Source: Pseudomonadota bacterium
Lineage (GTDB): Bacteria; Pseudomonadota; Alphaproteobacteria; Acetobacterales; Acetobacteraceae
DNA length: 58,394 nucleotides
Direction: 5' to 3'
Assembly: GCA_021846225.1 (NCBI GenBank)
Contig: JAJZCG010000001.1
Location: 79,125-137,518 of the forward strand
Shown: positions 34,982 to 42,199 of the stretch, one piece after another
Layout: every line of letters starts with the position of its first letter
Numbering within the stretch: position 1 is the stretch's first letter
Notes under the pieces: model-generated
Databases searched by the model: none
What the model saw: only the letters and a program-made list of their open reading frames with translations
What the model was told of the DNA's origin: nothing
Translations under genes and position numbers: made by a program

Positions 34982-36184
34982 ATGCCCACCACCGCGCGCA
35001 GCGCCGTGAACCTGCCGTTCAACGAGGCGGTGGATTTTTTCCGGCAGAAGGTGAACGTGCCGACCGAGCGCTGGACGGATTTGATGAACGAGGCGCACAG
35101 CCACGGCTTTGCGGTGGCCGGGGCGGCCAATGAGGCGATGCTCGGCGATTTCCGCGAGGCGGTGGACAGGGCGATTTCGCAGGGCACCGGGCTCGCTGCG
35201 TTCCGCCAGGATTTCGACGCTATCGTGAAAAAATACGGGTGGCAGCATACCGGCGATGCGGGCTGGCGGGCACGGGTGATCTACGAGACCAACATGACCA
35301 CCGCGTTCTCGGCGGGGCGCTATGCGCAGCTCACCGCACCAGGGATGCGCGCAGCCTTCCCTTATTGGCAATATAATCACACGCCGTGCGCCAACCCGCG
35401 CCTGCAGCATCTGGCCTGGGACGGGCTGGTGCTGAGCGCCGATGATGGGTTCTGGGATATGTGTTATCCGCCCAACGGCTGGGGCTGCCGCTGCTTCGTG
35501 ACGGCGGTTTCCGCCGGAGGGCTGGGGCGCATGGGCAAAAGCGCGCCGGATTTGGCGCCGGTGCTGCAATACAGGGACTGGACGAATAAAGGCACCGGCG
35601 AGGTGATGAAGGTGCCGGTGGGGGTTGACCCCGGCTTCGTCTATAACCCCGGCAAGGCATGGGCGGAGGATGCGAAGCTGCCGGTGCGCGCGCCGGAGGT
35701 GAAGCTGGTGGGGGGCAAAATGCCGCACCTGGCGCGCCCTGGAGCGAATGCGGTTGAGCCGCATGTTCTGGATAGATTTATCGCGGCGCCGGATGGCGCG
35801 GCGCAGGTGGCGACGTTGAGCCCTGAGCTGGTGCAGCTGTTGGGAACCAAGTCGCCTCGTGTGCTGCTTTCAGCCCCCACGCTGACCAAGCAGGCGGTGA
35901 AGCACCCGGAAATGACGCCGCAGCTCTACGCTGAGCTTGCCGCCGTGCTGAAGCATCCTGAACTCATGCTCGATGCCGGGGAACGGCATATCCGTGTGAT
36001 CGGCCGCGTGGGTACGCAGGTGCTGAGCGTGATGGTGAAAACCACAGGCGCGAAGGATGAGGTTTTTGTGTTGAGCGCACATGTGGCCGACATGCCGAAC
36101 GTGAAGCGCTTTTTACGCAAGAACCCTTTGCTGGCTGGGGATGCCTCAGCGTTGCTGGACTGGATGGGAAAACGAGCGCGGTGA
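34982..36184 (+). CDS. Minor head protein gp30/SPP1 gp7 family with C-terminal nuclease-like domain
   Basis: The N-terminal 200 residues are the phage Mu F/gp30 head-morphogenesis domain: VIYETNMTTAFSAGRYAQ, the HTPCANPRLQHLAWDG segment and the CYPPNGWGCRC cysteine motif. The C-terminal part (about 285-395, VLLSAPTLTKQAVKHPEM...VIGRVGTQVLSVMVKTTG...FVLSAHV) resembles the Barnase/EndoU/ColicinE5-like (PBECR) toxin-nuclease domains that are often fused to MuF proteins and may enter the host cell with DNA. Assignment of this second domain is by pattern only. Confidence 0.85.
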   Translation: MPTTARSAVNLPFNEAVDFFRQKVNVPTERWTDLMNEAHSHGFAVAGAANEAMLGDFREAVDRAISQGTGLAAFRQDFDAIVKKYGWQHTGDAGWRARVIYETNMTTAFSAGRYAQLTAPGMRAAFPYWQYNHTPCANPRLQHLAWDGLVLSADDGFWDMCYPPNGWGCRCFVTAVSAGGLGRMGKSAPDLAPVLQYRDWTNKGTGEVMKVPVGVDPGFVYNPGKAWAEDAKLPVRAPEVKLVGGKMPHLARPGANAVEPHVLDRFIAAPDGAAQVATLSPELVQLLGTKSPRVLLSAPTLTKQAVKHPEMTPQLYAELAAVLKHPELMLDAGERHIRVIGRVGTQVLSVMVKTTGAKDEVFVLSAHVADMPNVKRFLRKNPLLAGDASALLDWMGKRAR

Positions 36185-36297
36185 TGGGGCCTGCAAAAAA
36201 CCCCATAATCGGCTCAGCCAATAATTTGGCTGGCCTGCGGTGTGCAGAATATCGCCGTCTCGCACCGCGCCCAGGGCCAGTATAGGAGCGCAGCGAT

Positions 36298-36804
36298 ATG
36301 GGCGCAACGATTGATGTGGTGTTTGACGACAGGCCGGTGCTGGACGCGCTGGCGCGGCTGGAGGCGGTTGGTGCTGGCGCGGTGCAGTTGATGACCGTGT
36401 TGGGCTCCGCGCTCGCGGACTCCACGCGGCTGCGGTTTTCCAGCAACATCGCGCCGGATGGTAATAAATGGGCGGCATTGAACCCAGCGTATGCGGAGCT
36501 GCGGCGCCCGGGGCCGATATTGGTGCAGGGCGGCCATCTGCGCGGCAGCATCACGTTCCGGCCATCCGCCGAGGAGGTGAAGATCGGCAGCCCGATGATC
36601 TATGCGGCAGTTCACCAGTTCGGCGCGCGCATCGAGGCAAAAAACGTTAAGTCACTCGTGTTCCAAATGGGAGCGGGTGGCGGCCTGGTGCGGGTGCGGG
36701 CGGTGACGATTCCGGCGCGGCCGTATCTGGGTATCTCGGCCGAGGATGAGGCGATGATCGAAGCCGAGACGCAGGCGTATCTGGAGCGGGTGATGGCGGT
36801 ATAA
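36298..36804 (+). CDS. Virion morphogenesis protein (Mu gpG family)
   Basis: A 168-residue phage virion morphogenesis/tail-completion protein. ALADSTRLRFSSNIAPDGNKWAALNPAYAELRRPGPILVQGGHLRGSI is the family signature, followed by SPMIYAAVHQFGA and PARPYLGIS. It starts behind ATAGGAGCG. The 113 bases before it hold short inverted repeats (GGGG...CCCC at 36184-36202; GCCAA-TAAT-TTGGC) but no gene. Confidence 0.9.
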   Translation: MGATIDVVFDDRPVLDALARLEAVGAGAVQLMTVLGSALADSTRLRFSSNIAPDGNKWAALNPAYAELRRPGPILVQGGHLRGSITFRPSAEEVKIGSPMIYAAVHQFGARIEAKNVKSLVFQMGAGGGLVRVRAVTIPARPYLGISAEDEAMIEAETQAYLERVMAV

Positions 36805-36886
36805 TTTTAGCTTGACGGCGGCATGAGGCCGGGATTACGGATGATCCACGGTGCTTCAAAACGCCGCTGATAGTAGGATACCGAAC

Positions 36887-37027
36887 ATGAGATTTATCGA
36901 AATGCCGGAAGGCAGATGTGTATGTCCAGGGCGTGAGCCTAAAGACATCTGCGCCGTTCCTACTACGGTTTTGAACTTCCGGCTTCGCGCGGTTGTCGCG
37001 CGGAGCAATGCCTTCAAAAGCATGTAG
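36887..37027 (+). CDS. 46-residue small ORF in the gpG-protease interval
   Basis: An ORF too short for the track, beginning MRFIEMPEGRCVCPGREP, behind GTAGGAT. It has three Cys (CVCPG, DICA). Its stop TAG is part of the TAGGAG ribosome site of the next gene. Weak evidence, but position and signals make it plausible. Confidence 0.35.
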   Translation: MRFIEMPEGRCVCPGREPKDICAVPTTVLNFRLRAVVARSNAFKSM

Positions 37028-37036
37028 GAGATTACC

Positions 37037-37282
37037 ATGACGAAAATTACTGACGACAAAATTGACTGCTTCGATGTCTCGAACGCGCAGTGCAAAGTGG
37101 CGATGCTCGCCGATTTGTTTGCTGGCCATTCAGAGGATAGCCTTTCGCTGTCTGACGCCGGGCTCGCCGGGCTGGCCATGATGTTGCGGGATATTTCGGA
37201 CGTACTGGTGGCCGCTGAGCCTCTGGTTGCCGCGCGGAGTGTTGCTGCTGCCACGGCGACGCATGAGCGGCGGGTGAATTGA
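37037..37282 (+). CDS. 81-residue accessory protein, unknown
   Basis: A small acidic protein, MTKITDDKIDCFDVSNAQCKVAMLADLF, behind GTAGGAG. It contains a helical LSLSDAGLAGLAMMLRDISDVLVAAEP segment. No family recognised. It precedes an XRE regulator with a four-base overlap, in the interval between gpG and the protease where Pseudomonas Mu-like phages carry anti-CRISPR genes; that role is only a positional inference. Confidence 0.6.
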   Translation: MTKITDDKIDCFDVSNAQCKVAMLADLFAGHSEDSLSLSDAGLAGLAMMLRDISDVLVAAEPLVAARSVAAATATHERRVN

Positions 37283-37911
37283 GCGGCGAGCAAGACTCTG
37301 ATGCTAAACCAGATCCCCGGCATTTATGCCGGGGGTTTGGGGAAAGGTTTAAGCAGATCAGAGAGGCGCGCCGATTAACCCAGGCAGTGGTCGCGAAAGC
37401 ATGCGGCGTTACCCAAGCCGCCGTTTCGCAGTGGGAAGCTGAAAAGGATATGCCGGGCGAGAAGGTGGTTATGACCTTGGCTTATCTATATTGCGTTGAG
37501 ATGGAGCAATTGGGCTGGCGCCGTTGGGCACCGATAAATGTCGGTGCCCTCAAGCCTGCTGGACGCCAACTCGGGACCGTCATCTCTGATGGCGAATTCA
37601 ACCAGGCCGCTATGTTGCATCACGAGAGAGTAAGGGCGACGGAAGAAAAGCGTCTCGCTCGTGAGGCTCGCCGCGAAGCGGTGGCGCTGGCCAAGAAGGC
37701 GCGCATTGCAGAGAAGGAACAAAACAAAGCAGCACTCTCAGAAAAGTTTAAGTTTAACACTCCTTACTATCGTGCTAAACGCGAAGAGAGGCAGAGACGG
37801 CTCGAAGATGAAGAGAAGCGTATCGCCGCTATGACCGCCGAAGAGCGCGCGGATCATGAATGGTTGGTCTTACATCAAAAAGTGATGAACGCACTGAGAA
37901 TGCGCGGCTGA
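37279..37911 (+). CDS. XRE-family regulator with long helical tail
   Basis: A 210-residue protein from TTG 37279 overlapping the previous stop. Residues about 20-75 form a Cro/CI-type HTH (FGERFKQIREARRLTQAVVAKACGVTQAAVSQWEAEKDMPGEKV). The C-terminal half is highly charged coiled coil (EEKRLAREARREAVALAKKARIAEKEQN). It could regulate its own accessory block or late genes. A strong terminator follows 93 bases later. Confidence 0.75.
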   Translation: MSGEQDSDAKPDPRHLCRGFGERFKQIREARRLTQAVVAKACGVTQAAVSQWEAEKDMPGEKVVMTLAYLYCVEMEQLGWRRWAPINVGALKPAGRQLGTVISDGEFNQAAMLHHERVRATEEKRLAREARREAVALAKKARIAEKEQNKAALSEKFKFNTPYYRAKREERQRRLEDEEKRIAAMTAEERADHEWLVLHQKVMNALRMRG

Positions 37912-38003
37912 TTTGGCCTTCAGAGAAAATAGGCATTTAAGGCCCAGATTCGAACCCGCTGACGGGATTATAAGTGGCTCTCGGGCAAACTTCCATCCGG
38001 TTT

Positions 38004-38038
38004 AAAAACGCCGCCTACGGCCTTCCTAGGCGGTTTTT
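38004..38038. terminator. Bidirectional-looking terminator after the XRE gene
   Basis: AAAAA, then stem CCGCCTA (38011-38017), a nine-base loop, TAGGCGG (38027-38033) and TTTTT. It closes the transcript that covers gpG and the accessory block, so the protease gene needs its own promoter. Confidence 0.88.
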
Positions 38039-38084
38039 GTAGCCCAGGTGAACTCGGGCTGGTAAATCAGCGTCAAGTCGCGCT

Positions 38085-38139
38085 AGACTGCATTATCCCC
38101 ACAACTGAATAGACCGCCGCTGCCGCCCACGGGTTGCAG
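38085..38139 (+). promoter_or_regulatory. Candidate late promoter region before the protease operon
   Basis: After the terminator, the sequence TAGACTGCATTATCCCC leads into GAATAGACCGCCGCTGCCGCCCACGGGTTGCAG. The second block is nearly the same as the one before the endolysin (27406-27434). In Mu, separate late promoters drive the lysis genes and gene I, so a shared Mor-type target is likely. Confidence 0.45.
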
Positions 38140-38172
38140 AAGCGCGCCTGTGCGCCGGGGCATGGTCCGGAC

Positions 38173-39351
38173 ATGGACGTTTCCTCCCATACCACCTTAT
38201 TGCCGCCTGGTGCTGTGCCTGAATGGGTGCATTTGCTGCCGGGCGGCAAATTTTTAGGATCAGACGGGCGCGGGCCTTATAGTCTGCGCAGCCCTGAAGC
38301 GGTTATCGCGGCCTCGATGGCGGCGGGGCGGCTGCCGATGGATGAGAACCATTCGACGCAGGTGGCGTCGCCGCAGGGACGCCCGGCGCCGGCGCGGGGC
38401 TGGATTGTGGCGCTGCAGGCGCGCCCGGATGGCATTTGGGGCCAGGTTGAATGGAACGAGGCTGGACATGCGCTGATGTCGCAGAAAGCCTACCGCAACG
38501 TGAGCCCGGTATTTTGTCATGACAAAGACGGCACCGTCACGCGGTTGATTTCGGCGGCGCTGACCAATTCGCCGAATTTGAAGCAGCTCACCTCGATGAA
38601 CACCGCGCTGAGCGCGGAGCAGCGCCAGGCGCTGAAACCGGCTGATTATGCGGTGCCGGGGAAAGGGGCGTTGCCGATCCCCGACGCGCATCACGTAATG
38701 CTGGCCTGGGATATGGTCGAGCGTACCGCGGGGCTGAGTGCTGCGGAGAAAACGGAGGCGCGCAAGCGCATCCGCGCGAAGGCGGCTGAACTTGGCGTCG
38801 ATACCAGCGGCTGGGCCGCGCACACCCACACACAAACCGGAGCAGACATGGATATTTCAAAAATTCGGGCGGTCCTGGGGCTGTCCGAGGCGGCCGACGA
38901 GACCGCCGTGCTGGCGGCCTTGACGGCGCAGCGCGAGGGGCTGGTGGCGCATACCGCGGAGATTGCCACACTCAAGGCGGCGACGGTGCCGCTGGGCGAG
39001 ATGGTGGCGCTGCAAACGCAGGTGAACAATTTGCAAGCGGAGCGCGCCCAGGAAAAGGCCGCCGCTTTTGTTGATGAGGCGATCGCGGCCGGCAAGCCGC
39101 TGGGCGTGATGCGGGACCGGCTGATCGCCCTGCATGTGCAGGACCCGGAGGCGGCGAAGGATTTGATTTCGGCGGTGCCGTCGCTGAAGGCGGGTGGCGT
39201 CGCGGCGCATGCGGCGCAGGCGGCCGGGGACGACGACATGTCGCTGATGACCGAGGCGGACAAGGAGGTGGCCAAGAAGATGGGCATCGATCCGATGAAA
39301 ATGGCAAAGGCCAAGCGCGCGCGCCTGGCCGAGAAGGGAGGTAACGCGTAA
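38173..39351 (+). CDS. Phage protease (Mu gpI family) with fused scaffold
   Basis: Prohead maturation protease of the Mu I type. I use ATG 38173 (MDVSSHTTLLPPG), giving 392 residues; an upstream TTG at 38134 is the alternative. The protease part has WVHLLPGGKFLGSDGRGPYSL, DENHSTQ (catalytic His region) and a Ser-containing NVSPVF. A second block (about 155-215, PADYAVPGKGALPIPDAHHVMLAWDMVERT) is an extra small domain not in Mu I. The C-terminal 167 residues are the helical scaffold, also made alone from an internal start. Confidence 0.88.
   Translation: MDVSSHTTLLPPGAVPEWVHLLPGGKFLGSDGRGPYSLRSPEAVIAASMAAGRLPMDENHSTQVASPQGRPAPARGWIVALQARPDGIWGQVEWNEAGHALMSQKAYRNVSPVFCHDKDGTVTRLISAALTNSPNLKQLTSMNTALSAEQRQALKPADYAVPGKGALPIPDAHHVMLAWDMVERTAGLSAAEKTEARKRIRAKAAELGVDTSGWAAHTHTQTGADMDISKIRAVLGLSEAADETAVLAALTAQREGLVAHTAEIATLKAATVPLGEMVALQTQVNNLQAERAQEKAAAFVDEAIAAGKPLGVMRDRLIALHVQDPEAAKDLISAVPSLKAGGVAAHAAQAAGDDDMSLMTEADKEVAKKMGIDPMKMAKAKRARLAEKGGNA
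38848..39351 (+). CDS. Nested scaffold protein from an internal start (Mu gpZ analogue)
   Basis: Within the protease frame, ATG 38848 (MDISKIRAVLGLSEAADETAV) is preceded by GGAG at five-base spacing. It would yield a 167-residue helical scaffold ending KRARLAEKGGNA. Mu makes its scaffold gpZ by internal initiation in gene I in the same way. Seen: the start and ribosome site; inferred: use in vivo. Confidence 0.65.
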   Translation: MDISKIRAVLGLSEAADETAVLAALTAQREGLVAHTAEIATLKAATVPLGEMVALQTQVNNLQAERAQEKAAAFVDEAIAAGKPLGVMRDRLIALHVQDPEAAKDLISAVPSLKAGGVAAHAAQAAGDDDMSLMTEADKEVAKKMGIDPMKMAKAKRARLAEKGGNA

Positions 39352-39764
39352 TGGCTCTCACCAGCAGCACCAACCCGCGCCGGCGCGGGTATGCGGTCGG
39401 CGACACGTTCGGGTATCCGGTGGCGCCCTCCGAGGTGGTTTATACCGGCGGCCTGACCGGCATCAACGCGGCGGGGCAGGCGCAACGGATTCAGACCGCT
39501 GGAACGGTGGCGTTTATCGGCATCGCGACCACGGGGGTGAATAATACAGGTGTCGCGGCGGCGGGGGATAATGTGATCGCCACGTTTGATACCTACGCCC
39601 TGACAGTGCCCAGCGCGACGCCCGCGAATATCAACGCGCCGGTGTACGCCACGGATGACAACACGCTCACGCTGACGCTGCCCACCACGGGGTTTACCGG
39701 CAAGGTCGGGTATCTCGCGGGGATTGAGGGCGGCCAAACCTACGTCAAGCTCGAAGGACATTAA
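39351..39764 (+). CDS. Capsid cement/decoration protein, DUF2190-like
   Basis: A 137-residue beta-rich protein (YAVGDTFGYPVAPSEVVYTGGLTGI ... VAFIGIATTGVNNTGVAAAGDNVIATFDTYALTV). Size, position between scaffold and major capsid gene, and repeated small beta motifs fit the decoration proteins that stabilise the expanded head. Overlaps the protease stop by one base. Confidence 0.75.
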   Translation: MALTSSTNPRRRGYAVGDTFGYPVAPSEVVYTGGLTGINAAGQAQRIQTAGTVAFIGIATTGVNNTGVAAAGDNVIATFDTYALTVPSATPANINAPVYATDDNTLTLTLPTTGFTGKVGYLAGIEGGQTYVKLEGH

Positions 39765-39767
39765 TAC

Positions 39768-40688
39768 ATGGATATTTCATTCCCCGCGCTGCAGAGCATT
39801 AACGATGCGGTGAACCTGCAGTTCAACAACCAGCTCTGGGCGGCGCCCGGCATTTATAAAAAATTCAGCTTCGATGCGAGTTCGACGGGCGCGGCGGAGG
39901 TGTACCCTCGCCTGGATATGATCCCCGGGCTGCGCGAATGGGTTGGCGAGCGCGTGGTGAACTGGCTGACGCAAGAGACGTTCACGATCAAGAACAAAAC
40001 GTTCGAGGGGACGATCGGCGTTAAGCGCGAGGACATCGAGGACGATAAATTCGGGCTGCTCTCACCGGTTGCGGCGCAGCTGGGCGAGAACGCCGGGCAT
40101 CTGCCGGACCTGCTGGTGGCGCAGCTGCTGATCAACGGGCATACCACGCTCGGCGTGGATGGCCAGAACTTTTTCGACCTGGCGCATGCGAACTATACGA
40201 ATGCCGGGGCAGCCACGACGATCGCCAATTATATGGCGGGCAGCGGTAATCCGAGCTGGTATCTGATCGACACCACCAAGGTGCTCAAGCCATTCATCTA
40301 TCAGACGCGCCGGCCGTTCAAGCTGATCCCGAAGTTCAGCCTTGAGGCGGAGAACGTGTTCTGGGCGGATGAATTCATCTGGGGGGTGGATGGCCGCGCG
40401 AACGCGGGATACGGGCTGTGGCAGCTCGCATACAAATCCGACGCACCGCTGACGGTGGCCAATCTGCTGACCGCGCGCACCACGATGGCGACCTGGCGGC
40501 GCCCGGACGGCGCCCCGATGGGCATTAACGGTAATCTGCTGGTGGTGCCGACCGCGCTTTATGCCCAGGCCCGCGCCTATTGCGAAAACGAATTGCTGCC
40601 GCCGGGTGATCCGCTGGCCACTGGGTCCTATGTCGGCAACGACTTCAAGGGCCTGGCCAGCGCACTCGAAAACGTGTGGCTGAACTGA
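39768..40688 (+). CDS. Major capsid protein (Mu gpT family)
   Basis: A 306-residue HK97-fold head subunit of the Mu-like gpT family: MDISFPALQSINDAVNLQFNNQLWAAP, the EVYPRLDMIPGLREWVGERV block, KREDIEDDKFGLLSPVAAQLGENAGHLPDLLVAQLL and the C-terminal ENVWLN. About 415 copies would form the icosahedral head of a Mu-size phage. Confidence 0.95.
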   Translation: MDISFPALQSINDAVNLQFNNQLWAAPGIYKKFSFDASSTGAAEVYPRLDMIPGLREWVGERVVNWLTQETFTIKNKTFEGTIGVKREDIEDDKFGLLSPVAAQLGENAGHLPDLLVAQLLINGHTTLGVDGQNFFDLAHANYTNAGAATTIANYMAGSGNPSWYLIDTTKVLKPFIYQTRRPFKLIPKFSLEAENVFWADEFIWGVDGRANAGYGLWQLAYKSDAPLTVANLLTARTTMATWRRPDGAPMGINGNLLVVPTALYAQARAYCENELLPPGDPLATGSYVGNDFKGLASALENVWLN

Positions 40689-40906
40689 TGATCGTTATCG
40701 TCAGCCGCGTCGATGGACGCATTCGCGGCGGGATGCGCCACAAGGCGGGCGCAACCGTTTACGAGGCCGGGGCCTTGAGCGTGCAGCAGCTGCACGAGAT
40801 TGCCGCCGACCCGATGTTGAGCGTGGTGAAGGGCGTTTTGATCACGCACGAAAATCTGACCGAGCTGCTGGCCGAGGGGGCCGGGGTTAAGAGCAAGGGC
40901 AAATAG
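40688..40906 (+). CDS. HI1506-like phage protein (Mu gp35-like)
   Basis: A 72-residue protein from ATG 40688: MIVIVSRVDGRIRGGMRHKAGATVYEAGALSVQQLHEI, the FluMu HI1506/gp35 pattern with RRAG-like basic motif and an L-x-x-L-x-x-DPML block. It follows the capsid gene, as gp35 does in Mu. Function unknown. Confidence 0.75.
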   Translation: MIVIVSRVDGRIRGGMRHKAGATVYEAGALSVQQLHEIAADPMLSVVKGVLITHENLTELLAEGAGVKSKGK

Positions 40907-40909
40907 TGC

Positions 40910-41377
40910 ATGGCATACGCCACGGTGGAGGAGATGATCGGGCGGTTTGGGGAGGCGGAGATGATGCGCCTCACCACGCCCGCGAATGCCGACCTGGTGG
41001 CGGTGCAGAGCGCCCCTGCCAAGGTGGCGCTTGAAGATGCCTCGGCGGTGATCGATACGTTTTTGCGCAAGCGCTACCGGGCGCCGTTGGATGTGGCGCC
41101 AAAAGAGATCAAACGAGCGTGCTGCATATTGGCGCGCTACGACCTGGCCACGGGTGAGCAGAAGCAGCCGAGCGAGACCATGGTGGCTGAGCGCAAGGAG
41201 ACGCTGGCATGGCTGAAGCAGATCGCCAGCGGCGATGTGGTTTTGGACCTGGAAGAGGTTACCACCGGCGAAGAATCTTTCTCGGCGATGCAGACGCGTG
41301 ATCCGGTGTTTGGGCGCCAGGGCTGCGGGCGCGGGCTGGACGATTACGGGCCGGGCGATAGTGGAGATTTCTGGTAA
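40910..41377 (+). CDS. DUF1320 head-tail connector-type protein (Mu gp36-like)
   Basis: A 155-residue DUF1320 protein: MAYATVEEMIGRFGEAEMMRLT, then DASAVIDTFLRKRYRAPLDVAPKEIKRACCILARYDLA. The fold is that of adaptor (gp6/HK97 head-tail connector) proteins. The C-terminal tail GRGLDDYGPGDSGDFW is typical of gp36. Confidence 0.87.
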   Translation: MAYATVEEMIGRFGEAEMMRLTTPANADLVAVQSAPAKVALEDASAVIDTFLRKRYRAPLDVAPKEIKRACCILARYDLATGEQKQPSETMVAERKETLAWLKQIASGDVVLDLEEVTTGEESFSAMQTRDPVFGRQGCGRGLDDYGPGDSGDFW

Positions 41378-41994
41378 TGAGCACCACGGCCGCCGCCGCG
41401 CCGATTTACCCGGTGCAGCCGATTGGGCCCGGGCCGCTGGCGCTGATCGCGCGGGCGTTGCAGGCGCGGTTGCAGCTGGTGTTCCCGGCCACGCGGTTCC
41501 AGCACGATATCGTGCCCGCGAAAATCACGCCGGAGATTTGGAAACAGTTGCTCCGGCGCACGCCGTTTATCGGGCTGGGCTGGAATGCGGTGAACAATGG
41601 GCTTGATGGCCGTTTGTTCGAGGGGCTGAGCAGCTGGAGCGTGTTTTTGGTGGTGAAGAACCCCGCCTCGGTGCCGGCACGGTATTTTGGCGACACGCAG
41701 GGCGCGGGATTGTTTTTGCTGACGCAAGCCGCGATCGGCGTGTTGAACGGTTATACGATCGAGGGGTTTGGCAGCGTGCGCGTGCGCCAGGCGGGCAATG
41801 TTTACGCCGAGAGCTGGGACGATGATGCGGCCGCCGTGATCGTGGATCTGGATGTGACCACCACGCTGGCGCTGCCCGAGCTGGTGAGCGCGCCGGGCGA
41901 TTTGAACGAGTTCAGCGCGATGATGGCGGAATGGAATTTCGGCGGCGCGGATGTGCTGACCGAGCAACTGATTGTCGGCGACCGGAGTGATTGA
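41377..41994 (+). CDS. Mu gp37-like tail-terminator-type protein
   Basis: A 205-residue gp37 family protein (LIARALQARLQLVFPATRFQHDIVPAKITPEIWKQLL ... GLGWNAVNNGLDGRLFEGLSSWSVFLVVKN). Position between gp36 and gp38 and the N-terminal helix followed by beta strands fit a tail terminator or completion role. Overlaps gp36 by one base. Confidence 0.82.
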   Translation: MSTTAAAAPIYPVQPIGPGPLALIARALQARLQLVFPATRFQHDIVPAKITPEIWKQLLRRTPFIGLGWNAVNNGLDGRLFEGLSSWSVFLVVKNPASVPARYFGDTQGAGLFLLTQAAIGVLNGYTIEGFGSVRVRQAGNVYAESWDDDAAAVIVDLDVTTTLALPELVSAPGDLNEFSAMMAEWNFGGADVLTEQLIVGDRSD

Positions 41995-42197
41995 TGATGT
42001 TTGAACGTGTGCATGTGATGCCGGGGGCTGGCCGCCGGGTGAGACTGCCGGGAGGCACGATTGTGCCGCCGCAGGGGGTGATTTGCGAGCGGAGCATGTT
42101 CATCGAGCGGCGGCTGGCCTGTGGCGATTTGGTGCTGGCGCCCGCCGCGCCGCCTGCTGACGCGCCGGCGAAGGCCGCTGAGAAGAAGGGAGTTTAA
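41994..42197 (+). CDS. DUF2635 small phage protein (Mu gp38-like)
   Basis: A 67-residue DUF2635 protein: MMFERVHVMPGAGRRVRLPGGTIVPPQGVICERSMFIERRL, with a Pro/Ala/Lys-rich tail. It always precedes the sheath gene in Mu-like phages; role unknown. ATG 41994 overlaps the previous stop by one base; TTG 41991 is the ORF-track alternative. Confidence 0.82.
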   Translation: MMFERVHVMPGAGRRVRLPGGTIVPPQGVICERSMFIERRLACGDLVLAPAAPPADAPAKAAEKKGV

Positions 42198-42199
42198 GC

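Noticed and set aside
36184-36297. Short inverted repeats (GGGG...CCCC, GCCAA-TAAT-TTGGC) between gp30 and gpG considered as a terminator.
   Set aside because: Stems are short and no T-run follows; kept only as a note in the gpG entry.
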